Under the pieces are notes generated by a model that worked only from the letters and a program-made list of their open reading frames with translations, was not told the DNA's origin and ran no database searches. A stretch of DNA of 64,000 nt from Paguma larvata. Its lineage: Eukaryota > Chordata > Mammalia > Carnivora > Viverridae. The stretch's first letter is position 1, and each line of letters begins with the position of its first letter. Shown here piece after piece: positions 37,401 to 49,249 of the stretch. The stretch covers positions 44,898,215 through 44,962,214 of the forward strand of contig CM057835.1 of assembly GCA_030068075.1 (NCBI GenBank), given 5' to 3'. The translations under genes and the position numbers were made by a program.

Positions 37401-39760
37401 AGGCAGGAATCATTCTACACTGTGCCTCAGGGCTTAGTTCCTTTAAACTTCAAGGAATTGGACTGGAACTCTTCACTCCTTCTTTCTTTCAGCTTTACCT
37501 TCGGGGGAAATTGATCGATTAGAGGTGATTATTCCACAAACTCTGAACCCTTTTCCCCTCTTTGTTCCAACTGGAGCTTCTCAAAGTTTAAAGGGATTGT
37601 GTCTCCTGGGTGAATTGTAGAATGAATTTAAGTAGATTATTGGGTAGAACCCTTTGAACACACATTAAAAGTGCTAAAAAATATATTTGGGACAGAAGGA
37701 AATATTTGAAGCCAAAGGATAAAGAAACATTTGTTTCGATGCTGATTATAATGTAATTATATGGGATATTTCTGAGCAAACGATTAGCTGTTAGACTGTA
37801 GAAGCATAGAAGTGCTTCAAACCAAGAAAATAACAGAATCAGTGCAACAAATGGACAAATGTGCAAAATCTGGATGGTGTGAGGCCCTGGTGGGACCAAA
37901 GACGTCCATAAATGACAGTTTTGCATATGTCCGCTATTAGGCACAGCAAGATTCTACTAATCGATGGCTTTTAGATTTGTCTAACTTCTTTGTTTAACAA
38001 CAACAGCAAAATAACATATACGTCCTTTTTTTATTTTGCTTGCACGCATGCATGATAGATTTATCTTCCGGACGCTGTAGACCTCGTTTGAATTGTATTT
38101 TATTTACCCCATCAGTTTAATTTTTCCTTCTTTAAAAATATCTAATTCTTCACCTCTACCTACCCCACCGAGCAGTATTAGCTCCCCCTGGTGACTAAAT
38201 AAAAATGTAGACAAGAATGATTGGGGTGATGAGCTTCATTAACTTTAATCTCTAAATGCATAATTAATATTAAGATGCATACAGTAGGCATGCACACCGA
38301 ATTGTTTTCCACGTAAAAATTCTAATTAGTCCTGAGAAATGTCCATTTTCATATCAGTATCTACATAATGAAGCCTGGTCCGGCTTATGGGGCTTTTCTT
38401 GGAGTTGTGCCCATTTTAATGACCCCAGAGCTCCTGGTTTTCTGATGTGGGAGATATCGGAACAGAGGGCAAAAATTCAGATTTTCTGTACACCAGGAGC
38501 TCGTTACAAACAGAAAATAAAAGCAACCCCTAATTTACCTATCTTTATCACTCTTACAAAATAGACTTTGTATAGAAAAGGTTATCATTGTTAGAATGAC
38601 TTAAAAGAAATATCCTTTTAGAAAAACACCGTTACACATTCAAACACTAAGATGTATTTTTTTGTTGTATCAAGGCAACATTTTTTTCCATTTAACTTGT
38701 GAATTATTTAAGGTGTATATTTTTTATTACCGAGGTTGACTTTCAGCTTAACTCTTATAAAACTTATAAAAAGTTTTCTCCATCATAATTAAATTATCAG
38801 GTTGACAGTTGAGAATGCTTTCATAATCTTTTTGAAAAGAAATCTGTCTAATCTGTCATGCGCTCACTATTTCTTATATGTAATTTTATTTTCTATGCAA
38901 AGTATTTGCTTTTCATGTGTTTCGTAATGGTTAACAGAAAGCAGGGTTCTGTGACTCTGTGATCTGGTTTAATATTTTATATTAAACATTACATGTTATC
39001 ATGCGTTCAAAAGGAAAGATTTGAAATTTTATCCGAGAGCTAATATTTGAGTCGTTCTTTTGCTCCTCCTATTCTTCTGAAAAATTCTCCCTGAGATTTA
39101 ACACCCCCCCCCAAACTATTCTTTTGCTTTTCTTCCCTTCCCAGGACTTTAATTTTAGGGCACGAGCCTTAGCCTCTAGGTTCGTGTTTTCCTTTTGTTT
39201 TTCCAAGGTACCTGTGAATATTGAGAGAAAGGATACAGTCTTCTAAGTGTAACCATTTCTTCTCCATTCATGAGCTATCATCTTCTTTGGCTTGTGGAAA
39301 TCTGAGAACTTCTTTTGGATACTTTGTCATTCGACCTAGAGTGATGGTATGGTTATTAAGAAACATCGCTGAACGCAGCCCCTTCTCCTCACCTGTGTTT
39401 CTCTCTTCCTCCCTTTGCTTCCTTTCTCAAGCAAGCTGCCTGCCCTTTGCTGTTCATTTGTCTCAGTCTTGACAAAAGAGCAAAGGACTTAACTTTTGCA
39501 TGTAGTCGCTCATAGGCAGAGTTTAAATTGGTGCCTCACAACTAATTAGTGAAAAGCTTTCTTCTTGTGAACACTGCTTTAAAACAGACACATTTTTATT
39601 AATACAAATATTATTATATTGATGAAATACTACAGTGTGGTTTAGTATAATGACAAGTATGTGGCATCATTTCTTGTTATACTAAGAAGACCGTGCAGAG
39701 GTAGTGAAATGAATAGCACGTCTCATTAGTTTGTTTTCCCAAATACTGTTATGCGTTTGT
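31450..39760. other. Long repeat-poor intron segment
   Basis: About 8.3 kb with no CAN-SINE, L1, L2 or MIR that I recognise. It holds poly-T runs near 34411-34447 and 37197-37213, a (TTG)n run near 35458-35476, and many AT-rich homeobox-like cores. No exon is supported. Such a tract may hold conserved regulatory elements. Confidence 0.55.
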
Positions 39761-39769
39761 CGGCAATAT

Positions 39770-39960
39770 TCAGCTCAATAAACATTTATCAAGGTCCTAC
39801 TCTTTGTCCAGTAAGTACTGGAAATACAGGGTCTAGGATCTTCTGGGAGAAAAAAATGGTTGAGAGTGGCTGGCCGAGCCCAGCCTGGAGGTTTAGGGGT
39901 CACATGATGCTGTGACGTGTTGAGAAGAGTCAGCCAGGTGAAGAAAGGTGGGGAGGGAAA
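39770..39960 (-). repeat. L2 3'-end fragment
   Basis: 'tcagctcaataaacatttatcaaggtcctactctttgtccagtaagtactggaaatacagggtc' is the complement of a diverged L2 terminus. Confidence 0.6.
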
Positions 39961-40084
39961 CATTTCGGGCAGAGGAAAGGGAAAGAAGAATAAGGGAGAG
40001 ATAAGACACAGAATAGTCTCTGCCTTGGCACCTTCGAATAAGACGAAAAGTGCAAGAGAGGGAATTAGTGAGATAACATGAATA

Positions 40085-40620
40085 AATGAGTTATCTATTG
40101 CTGTGCAATAAGTTACTCTAAAACTTTCTGACTTAAACCCACAATCTTAAAGTTTACGGAGGTCAGGAATTTGGGAGCAGTTTACTTGGGAGATTCTGGT
40201 TCAAGGGCTCTGATAAGGTTGTAGTCAAGGGGTTGGCCAGGGCTACAGCCATCTGAATGCTTGAGTGGAGCTGGAGGATCCACTTCTGAGCCTGGTCCCA
40301 TCAGCAGCTATGGGGCTTCTCTATAGGGTAGCTCATGATAAGGCTGCTGACTTTCCTCAGAATGAGAACTCTGAGGAGGAGAGGGAGAGGGAGAGGGAGG
40401 GATATGGAAGCTGCAATGTCTTTTGTTACCTAATCTTGTTACTATTAAGTCTGCCATATTCTATTATTGATCACACAGACTAACAGACTAATTCTGGTAT
40501 GATAGGAGAGAGAATTATTATACAAAGGCATCTGTGCCAGGAGATGGGGAACTATGGGGGACATCTTGAAGGTTGGTTATTCTCATGAACCAGGAAGGGA
40601 AAGTAGGATCTGGCCATGGA
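40085..40620 (+). repeat. Ancient mammalian interspersed repeat (family not assigned)
   Basis: I recognise the repeat phrases 'tatctattgctgtgcaataagttactctaaaactttctgacttaaa', 'ggccagggctacagccatctgaatgcttgagtggagctggaggatcc', 'gccatattctattattgatcacacagac' and 'catcttgaaggttgg', which are widespread in mammalian genomes. I cannot place the family name with confidence. Confidence 0.7.
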
Positions 40621-40700
40621 GGGGGGATGCTAAGCTAAGAACTTACATTTGATTCTCTGGCCTGCGCTTTTCATACTGTTCTGAGGAATCCTGCAGGTAG

Positions 40701-40722
40701 CAGGCAGGCAGGCAGGCAGGCA
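40701..40722 (+). repeat. (CAGG)n microsatellite
   Basis: About five CAGG units. Confidence 0.85.
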
Positions 40723-42079
40723 TGGAAGTAGGGATTGACTTAGCAGGGGTCCTCCATTCCCAGAACAGCCCAGGCTGGAATTTTTCTATGTACTGGGTAT
40801 TCCAGTAAGATTTTATTTGAATATTGAGTTTAGAAGCTTAAGAATGTTTGACAATTACTGTCTTAGGCAGTAGGTAGCTATTGAATGTTTTCTGCAGGGG
40901 AACAGGTGTTCAGGATGAATGACGTGTGGAGAGTAGATTAGAGAAGAATTAGCAGCTCTCCTGATGGCACTATTAAGAAAAGGCAGGGCCCAAATCAGTG
41001 CAGTGGTCACAGGAGTTGAGAGGAGGCTCAAATTCCACAAATATTGAGAAGGTAACAATCGTGAAGATGTAGCCATTGATTTCCTGTGGGAGGTAAGAAC
41101 AAGGAAAAGATCTAGAATGAGCCCCATGTCTCTGAATCCCTCAGGTGCATTGGGTGACCATAGCCTGGCCTCAGAGATGAGAAAGAAGCAGGTTTGGTGA
41201 GTTCACTTTTGCTCATGTTAAATTTGAGATACTTTTCTGGCTAAGTTGGTTAACATAGCAGTTGCGTATGTAGACCAGAAACCAAAGGTAGGCATCTGGC
41301 CACTTAGCATATTTCCTGTTTCCTTGAGTTGTGGTTTAGTCTTCCCTTTGTCAATTATCTTAAGTTTCTCCCCCAGCTTCCCCCCATTTCTGTGACACTG
41401 TTTCTGTTCCAGCTTCCCCCTCCTCCTATTTTAATAACAGAGAACCTCCTCCCCTAAGGTTGGTTACTACTCACGCTTAAGCCTCTGGATAGAAGGCCCT
41501 TTACAGCTGGGGTTGTTCCAGCGAGCGTAAGGGACACCCTTAAAAAGCAAGACCTATGAAAGCTTTAAGGCTGACTAGCGTTCTTTTCTTTCAAGATGAG
41601 GAATTTTGACATCCAAGGTTTAATGCCTTATTGAAATCCAGCAAATGGATGCTAAGAAGGGTGCTTTATTCTCCTAGGATTAGAGCAATGAGGTTTTTTT
41701 TTTTTAGAAATATATCCTAAGGTTCGTCTCTATAGGAAAATCTTACTACTTAGGGACTTTGGTTGTGCCCACCAGCACCCTCCATCCCCCAAAAAGTTAC
41801 CAGGCAGATTTAATTTTACGATTAATTTTTTGGAATCTGTGGCTATCTCGTGAATCTTCACAGACTGCTTTTAGGCTTGATTTTAGACTTGCAGTTCCCA
41901 ATCATCTCCCTGAGAATTATTTTCATTAAAAATTCCATTAGCTTTAAAAAAAAATCAATGTAATCATTCAGTAGTAATTAATTCTTACCAATCTTTGAAA
42001 GGAAAGATGAATTAACAAAACTTCAAGACGTTAAAATGAGTAAAAAAAAGAGTCGTGTGGTTAACGGGACTAGTAGAGG

Positions 42080-42365
42080 TGTCAGTATAATGGATAGGGG
42101 GGTGGGCTCTGGCAGCTGGCCAACCACAATGCAAATTTCACTTCTCCAGAAGCTAGCTGTGTGGCCTTAGGCACATAACTTACATTTTTAATCTAAAATT
42201 TCTTTATCTGTAAAGTGGGGGCAATAATAAAAAGGTAATAATATTGCCTGCCTCCTAGGGTCATGTTGATTAAATGAGATAATAGATGTATCATTCCGGT
42301 AAGGTGCTTGGCACACAGCGAGTGCTCGCTGTAAGCATAATTATTAGTATTAATATTATCAAAGG
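42080..42365 (+). repeat. MIR, near full length
   Basis: Sense MIR with 'gtgtggccttaggcacataactta', 'tttctttatctgtaaagtgg', 'gattaaatgagataatagatg' and 'aaggtgcttggcacacagcgagtgctcgctgtaa'. Confidence 0.9.
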
Positions 42366-42819
42366 TGGTAATGATTCCTTTAAGAATAACCCACATGAGT
42401 CAGATCCTAGATTTGAATGTCTTCCAGAATCCGGAGAGGTTTTGAAAGAGTTAGTATGAGTTAATACTTGGCATTCGGTGTTAAATTCTCCCGCTTTTAA
42501 AATTCAAAAGGGAAAAATGTGTGATTGGTGTTGGGCGAAAGAGGCAATTGGAGGGAATAAGAATTAGTTTCATAAAGCATGCTTGTCACTATTCTAGTAA
42601 GACCTTAATGTTTAGATTCGTATAGATTAGAGGACATCATATTTTGAGAATAAAGAAGAGAGGCCCTGTAACTATGTCACATTTTATTCTGATTTTATTC
42701 TATACAAAATTTTAAAAATCAAGGCCCTGAGATAAACTTCGGGTCTGCACTCTGGTGCGTGTAAGTATAAGAAGACAGTTGTGCAAGGGATAGCATTGAA
42801 AAAATGTTATACTCATCGC

Positions 42820-42821
42820 TT

Positions 42822-42852
<31 letters not shown>

Positions 42853-42862
42853 TTATTTATTT
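42820..42862 (+). repeat. (TTTA)n microsatellite
   Basis: Eight or more TTTA units with a TTTTTATTA interruption at the end. Confidence 0.9.
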
Positions 42863-43410
42863 CCATGCATCTTTTAGAATGTTTAAAATAATCCTCCCTG
42901 GTTTTGCGAATTCGCTCAAAAATGATAAAATATTCATTTTAGCTTAGCCTACTAAAAAATATTCATACCTTGTTTCTCGTAGGCGTGCGTAAGCGTCATA
43001 AAATTGCCCTAGCAGTCATAAGAGATTCAGGTGATCGATGGTTTGGAAAATGATCTGGTTGAAGTGAGTTCCTTTCAGTCTGGGAGACTCATACTTTTGT
43101 TTTCCAGGGGAATAGAGCCTGAAGAAATGCATTTGTGCAACAAATGACCCTAAGACCGTTGACTTATGCCGTGCACCAAACATATTACGGCAGAGTACTT
43201 AACGTGTACATGTTAGTGAGTTTTTAGTATATTCACATTCTCTGCTCTGCCTTGTGAAGATACAAAGAAATATGAGTCTTGAACCTGGTTGCAACGGATC
43301 TTACTGTGCACTTGGGGAGCAAAGCACACGTACCTGAAAAAGTAAAAGTGAATGCAGCACTATGTCATTAAATGCCGGAATTTCTAATATGAGCAATAAG
43401 TTCCGTAATG

Positions 43411-43609
43411 TTTATTTATTTTTATTTATTTATTTTTGGGAGAGCATAAGCAGGGGAGGAGCAGAGAGAGGGGGGCAGAGGATCCAAAGAGGGCTCTGTG
43501 CTGACAGGCTGACAGCAGCGAGCCTGAGGTGGGGCTTGAACTCACGAATTGTGACACGATGACCTCAGCCGAAGTCGGACGCTCAACCAGTTGAGCCACC
43601 AGGTGCCTC
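43411..43609 (-). repeat. CAN-SINE (felid type)
   Basis: Minus-strand copy with a 13-bp target-site duplication AAGTTC(C/T)GTAATG at 43398-43410 and 43610-43622. Internal differences include a CTGACAGGCTGACAG duplication. Confidence 0.95.
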
Positions 43610-43817
43610 AAGTTCTGTAATGATTAAGGAAGGGAGTGGTAAGTGTACAGGAGCTGGTAGGAGAGGCCTTGTGGAAATGACCGCAGGTGAATACACCTGG
43701 GCGGATCATTACGAAATGAATAGAACAGGGACGGTCTGGGATGTTAGGGCAGGAAGAAGCATCCCAGGTAGGGAATTGTAGATGGATAAAGACTTTGAGT
43801 TAACATTTTTGTGTCTC

Positions 43818-43918
43818 AGCGATGAACCACGGGACTCTACCCCCAAAACCAAGAGCACACTTTACACACTGTATGTTAGCCAATTTGACCATAAATTATA
43901 TTAAAAAAATTTTTTTTT
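43818..43918 (+). repeat. L1 3'-terminal fragment
   Basis: 'cgatgaaccacgggactctacccccaaaaccaagagcacac...tgtatgttagccaatttgaccataaattatatt' plus an A-run is the sense 3' end of carnivore L1. Confidence 0.85.
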
Positions 43919-44514
43919 CGTATCTCATCTAGAAAATAATTTCATAAGCAGCAGTATTGTGTCACACTGAGTTGCGCACTCCTGGAGTATTCAAGAGGTC
44001 AAGCAGAGTGCAGTGTGTGTGAAAAGGGCTAAACAAAGTATCAAAGTAACCACGAGGTTAGTTACTGACCAGGAAAAATATCTTTTTCCATATTAGGTTG
44101 TCCTAGGAGTAGTTTGAAAATCAAGTAGGGTAGAATCTGTGAACAATTGCTGAGAAGTGACTTGGGTTATGGAACCATTTCAGAATACTCCTCTAAAATA
44201 GCTTAACCAGTATGGCCTATCATATAAAGTTTCTTAATTCATTAAAAAGATATTGAGCCTGTCTCCAGGTGACTACATTTGATAGTAGGCTCTTTTGCCT
44301 TAATGCTTTTGTTAAAATGTCATGAAGTGTCTTCAGACTTAATTTTCACTTAAGTTTTATTCTTATTATGCCATGAGCCTTTGGTGCTTATCAAATGTAA
44401 ATTTTCTCCAGTGAAGGAAGAAATTACTAGCACAGCTATTAATAGATTAATGAAAAGTCTTATTGCTTCTTAAAATTTATATTTTCCTGGTGATTGACAA
44501 TCGCTAATTAGTTA

Positions 44515-44620
44515 ATCCTCTGCCGGTGCTCATGAGGTAGGTCAATATTATCTCCATTATAAAATGAGAAGATTGAGAAATCAGAATCTTCAGCGATTTC
44601 CTCAACAAACTAGTTCTTTA
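44515..44620 (-). repeat. MIR fragment
   Basis: 'attatctccattataaaatgagaagattgagaaatcagaatc' resembles the complement of the MIR tail. Confidence 0.55.
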
Positions 44621-44819
44621 TTGACATGACAAAAATAAATTGAGTTTACTCTTAAGGATTTCTTTCTTTTCTTTTTTTTTTTAGTTAATGCAATATCTTT
44701 GGGTTGAACCGTTGATCACCGGAGACATCTTTTCCCTTCACTGTCCAACTAAAAAGCCATTCACATCAAGTGGCTTAGACATCTGAGATTGAAAGTAGAC
44801 TTTAGACAAATTCAAAAGC

Positions 44820-45170
44820 TATTTGATTATGTGTAACAGAAAACCCTCAACTAACTGCAGCCTAAATTTGAAAGAAGTTTATTTCTTGCTTCTATATGAG
44901 AATTCTGGAGCTAAGGGGTCCAGAGCTGGTTTTCTTTGTTGGTGCTGTGCTTCTCGCCCGTGGCTGCCATTGTCAAGGGGCCGTGCTGGCCGTTGGCCTT
45001 CATGTCATCATGGCCAGGTGGAGGTTAGGAAAAGAGGGAAGATGGAAGACCTCACAGGGCCTTTCTTGACCAAGTTGGTTCTTTTTACACAGCCATTCAA
45101 CAAGTCCTGTCCATAATTACACTCACATCTCAATGGAATGAAAGAGTGGATTTTGAGGTACGTGACTAAC
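44820..45170 (+). repeat. Probable mammalian interspersed repeat (family not assigned)
   Basis: 'tgtgtaacagaaaaccctcaactaactgcagcctaaatttgaaagaagtttatttcttgct...gaattctggagctaaggggtccagagctggt' has the layout of a common mammalian repeat. The 97-codon frame across it is not a gene I recognise. Confidence 0.5.
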
Positions 45171-46040
45171 ACAGTCTCTCACAGTTAGTATTTTTGAATA
45201 TTTGAATTTTGTATTGCTAGTGATATTTCACCTTTCCGATACCGTGTATAGTTTAGAGTACTCGCTAAAACGTAAGTGCCTTTTAAATTCCCACTACGGA
45301 CAGAACCTTTTTCTCTGGTTGATAACCTACATTCTTGAGTTGTTTTGCAGATAGCACATCTGATTTTCCTATGGAGAAACTGTTTTCCAGTCCAGGGTAG
45401 AATTGCAGTCTACGACTCTGTGCTTTGTCCACCTTGATTCTCTGTTTTGAATGTCAGTAGTCCTAGATAGAAAAATAAGGAAACCTACCTTTATTCGAGC
45501 AGAATGCTAAATACAGCCAAGGCAGGCATGTTATGGATATTGAACCCGAGGGCATGTTTTCTGGGCCATGGTGCAGCACATGGAACTTTCGTGTACCTGA
45601 CCAACCTCAACACCATCCCGCTTCACCCCAGAAACTATGTTTGTCATGAAAGCATCATACAATATGCCCCATTCTGTGTGTGTCCTGGACACGGAGCTCA
45701 AATAAATGAAAGGCATGTCACACACCTGTTTTTTGGATGAGATCTATCACACAGGCATGACTAGCCTGTCATCGCTAGCTTGAGCAATGGAGTGCCTAGA
45801 CCGTCTGCCGTAGCTAAGCAGCTGGTGTGAGGCATGCCTTCGTCAGTGTCTGTATGCCACATGCCTCCCAGTCCTGCCGGGCACACTTCTCGGCCACCAT
45901 TCTTCCTCTCCACGGCCTTTCCCAGCATCTACAAGTAGGGGATATAAAAAAATACAGTCGATAATGTATACAAATGGAGGGACTGTGGAAGACAGATGTT
46001 TTCCATTGAGTGTCGAACAACAGTCATGTCAAAAGACCAG

Positions 46041-46247
46041 GGGCGCCTGGGTGGCTCAGTCAGTTAAGCATCTGACTTCAGCTCAGGTCATGATCTCTCA
46101 GTTAGTGAGTTCAAGTCCCACGTCAGGCTCTCTGCTGTCAGCATGGAGCCAGCTTCAGATCCTCTTGTCCCCCTCCCTCTCTCCACTCCTTCTCCCGCTC
46201 CCACTTTCTCTAAAAAATAAAGACCTGTAAAATTAAAAAAAAAAAAA
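46041..46247 (+). repeat. CAN-SINE (felid type)
   Basis: Plus-strand, near-consensus start GGGCGCCTGGGTGGCTCAGT. Target-site duplication AAAAGACCAG at 46031-46040 and 46248-46257, and an A-tail at 46234-46250. Confidence 0.97.
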
Positions 46248-47511
46248 AAAAGACCAGTGGAGTTCACCTGGTCCAACTCCCTTTTTATGGAAAAGAAAAC
46301 CCACTGTCATCTAGCAATTTACTGGCCCTGCTACGACTTGGGACATTGAACTTCTGACTCCAAGTCCAGTGTTGGTTTTGCTATATGAATTATTTCATCA
46401 AAGTGAAGTGATGATGAATCGCGCCATAAGCCGTTGCCCCGAAGCATATTCCAGGTCAGAGAGCCGCTCGTTGGAGTGCTGGTGTCCTTGCCTCCTTCAG
46501 GCGGGCACTTTTTACTCCGTGAGTTGTACCAGGTATTTATCTGTAAGTAGATGGACTCTATAAAACCTCCCTGCCTCCCCACCTCCAACTCATTCGAGTA
46601 TTTCCCGAATACCTAGCTGCTACCCTGTTCTTCGGGAACGTGTGGAGAGAAAAGCCTGCTGGTCTCTGCTAAGGAGGACCCCTGCCCCCTGAGCACTCGG
46701 GCCAGCAACACGAGGGCTGCCTGGTTGCCCTCAGATGGACAGGTCGCCTTGCAGTTTCGGGTCACCATTTTGGCATGAAATTGGGCTCGGTGGCCCTCTC
46801 GGTGCAATCCTTCGTGTTATTATGGAAGACACTTCTGTGTAGGGGGCAATGCTTGATGAGGCAAAAACGATCAGCTGCCTGTCGAGTGTCTTTCAGTAAT
46901 AGATGATTCTGGGTCTTTTGGGTGGAAGTTACAGAAGGGCAAGGTGCACCTTTTCTGTTGCTCCTCCTTTCTCTTTAGTTGTCACACCACGTATTACTTG
47001 TGCTGCCCACGTTTTCGTTAGTTTCCCCGCTCCGCTGGCTATTTTTAGATTCCTCTAACCCCGTATGAGACCCTTTGCCAGTTTTTAATAAATCTCCAGT
47101 GTGCCCCTGTGTATATCTGAGAAACTCCATAAAACCGGGTATAGATATGATGGAAGAAAAAGTAAGTTCCAGCTGCCAGCGGCTCATGTTTGCTAATTGG
47201 AAAAGTTATGGGTGCTTTCAAAATAAAAACAAGTTTATAGACATTGTTTATAGTATAGCTGTTACATTTTTAGAGAATTAAAAAGTAGGTTGTGTCATAG
47301 GCAACCCAAATCCACATTTGTGCTTGCGATGCTCAGGAGAGACATAAATATCTCTCACTATTTTTGATGCCTTCCAATTATTAATATGTATACATCTTTA
47401 AGAGTGGGAAAACACTTGGAGAATCAAAGAGAAGAGGAAAGCAGAAAGTTTTCAATGTAAGGAGTATATACCTTTTTTATATCTTTGCTGAAATTAATGT
47501 TAAATATTTAT

Positions 47512-47734
47512 TTATTTAAAAAAAATTTTTTAACGTTAATTTATTTTTGACAGACAGAGAGACAGTGCACGAGCAGGGGAAGGGCAGAGAGAGAGGGAGA
47601 CACAGAATCTGAAGCAGGCTCCAGGCTCTGAGCCGTCAGCACAGAGCCCGACGCAGGGCTCGAACCCACAGACCGTGAGATCATGACCTGAGCCGAAGTC
47701 GGCCGCTTAACCGACTGAGCCACCCAGGCGCCCC
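47512..47734 (-). repeat. CAN-SINE (felid type)
   Basis: Minus-strand copy with a perfect 17-bp target-site duplication TAATGTTAAATATTTAT at 47495-47511 and 47735-47751. CpG-rich and near consensus, so probably one of the younger copies. Confidence 0.97.
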
Positions 47735-47865
47735 TAATGTTAAATATTTATAAATGTTTTTGAGGGACTTTAATATTTTTATTATAATGTTAAAGTTTGC
47801 AATAGCTCCTTCACTGGAGTTTGGTTTGGTGAGATTTTTATGATCTTTCTAATACATCCAAAACT

Positions 47866-47908
47866 TAAAAAAAATTATGTTTATTTTTGAGAGAGAGAGA
47901 GAAGAGAG

Positions 47909-47959
<51 letters not shown>

Positions 47960-48125
47960 GCGGGAGAGGGGCAGAGAGAGAGGGAGACACAGAATACCAA
48001 GCAGGCTCCAGGCTCTGAGCTGTCAGCACACAGCCTGACATGGGGCTCGAACTCACAAGACTTGAGCGAGACCACGACTTGAGCTGAAGTCGAATGCTCA
48101 ATGGACTGAGCCACCAGGTGCCCCT
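47866..48125 (-). repeat. CAN-SINE with expanded (GT)n tail
   Basis: Minus-strand copy in which the CT-rich tail region carries (GA)n followed by a (GT)n run at 47912-47957. The short duplication CAAAACT is at 47859-47865 and 48126-48132. Confidence 0.93.
47912..47957 (+). repeat. (GT)n microsatellite inside a CAN-SINE
   Basis: About 23 pure GT units arising within the SINE tail; likely polymorphic. Confidence 0.95.
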
Positions 48126-48132
48126 CAAAACT

Positions 48133-48154
48133 ATTTTTTTAAGGTTTATTTATT

Positions 48155-48187
<33 letters not shown>

Positions 48188-48366
48188 TGAGCATGGTGGA
48201 GGGACAGAGAGAGAGGGAGACAGAGGATCCCAAGCAGGTTCCACATTGTTAGTGCACAGCCTAACGCAGGGCTTGAACTCATAAACCATGAGATCATGAC
48301 CCAAACTGAAGTGGGAGGCTGAGCTGAAGTAGGAGGCTTAACTGACTGAGCTACCCAGGTACCCCC
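48133..48366 (-). repeat. CAN-SINE abutting the previous one
   Basis: Minus-strand, older and more diverged copy (ends 'gagctacccaggtaccccc') with an internal duplicated phrase 'ctgaagtgggaggctgagctgaagtaggaggctta'. Right flank CAGAACT at 48367-48373. Confidence 0.93.
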
Positions 48367-48539
48367 CAGAACTTTTAATTATAGATGTAAAGATGTACCA
48401 AAATGAGGATATTCTCTTGTTTATACACTATTAGATATATTTTCAAAATAACCCTTTCTATTATATTTTCATATCATGTGTGCATGTCTTTGTTTAAATG
48501 AGCTTATCATTGTATTGATACAATATAGAATTTTTTAGT

Positions 48540-49220
48540 TCATTATTACTGGATAATGAAGAATCATGAAAGTTAGTGGCTGAAAAATAATAAGAGTTTA
48601 GGGGCACGTGGATGGCTCCAACTCTTGGGTTTGGCGCAGGTCACGATCTCGCAGTTTTGTAAGATCGGGCCCACATTGGGCTCCGTGCCGGCAGCTTAGA
48701 GCCTGCTTGGGATTCTCTCTCCCTCTCTCTCTCTCTGCCCCTCCCCTGCTCCCATTGTCTCTGTTTCTCTCAAAAGAAATAAATAAACTTAAAAAAATGA
48801 TAACGATTTATTTCTTTTCACGAATCTTTGGGTTGACTAGTTGGACATTCTGCTTTTCATGAGGTTGACCTGGAGGCCTTACGTGGCTGCTGCTGACTGC
48901 ACCTGGGAACTCAGCTGAGACTTGGTTGAACCTTGGTTGTCTTTCTGGTAGGCCTTTCCACATGGTGGCTTGGGTTGCTCATGGCATGGGTCTGCCTTCC
49001 AAGAAGGAGTGCCCCAAGGTCTAAATCGCAATATCTTGATGCCTAGGCTCAGAAATAACCCAGTGTTACTTCCATTGTATTCTGTTGGTTAAAATTAAGT
49101 TCCAAGTCCAGCGCAGATTCAGGTGCAGGGGAAATAAACTCTACTCTTTGATGATGAAGTAGGAAGGTCACGCGCACCACAAAAGAGCATGTGGGATGGG
49201 GGTTATTGTGTGTGGCCCTC
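48540..49220 (+). repeat. Probable older interspersed repeat hosting a CAN-SINE
   Basis: 'tcattattactggataatgaagaatcatgaaagttagtggctgaaa' before the CAN-SINE and 'tgaggttgacctggaggccttacgtggctgctgctgactgcacctgg...' after it look like two halves of one ancient repeat. Family not assigned. Confidence 0.5.
48601..48794 (+). repeat. CAN-SINE, internally deleted
   Basis: Plus-strand copy (GGGGCACGTGGATGGCTCCA...) missing part of the A-box to box-B spacing. It has a CT run and CCCCTCCCC, then an A-rich tail. The flanks are imperfect repeats of AAAATAATAAGAGTTTA. Confidence 0.93.
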
Positions 49221-49249
49221 TCGGGAAGCACAATCTACCATGGAAATCC

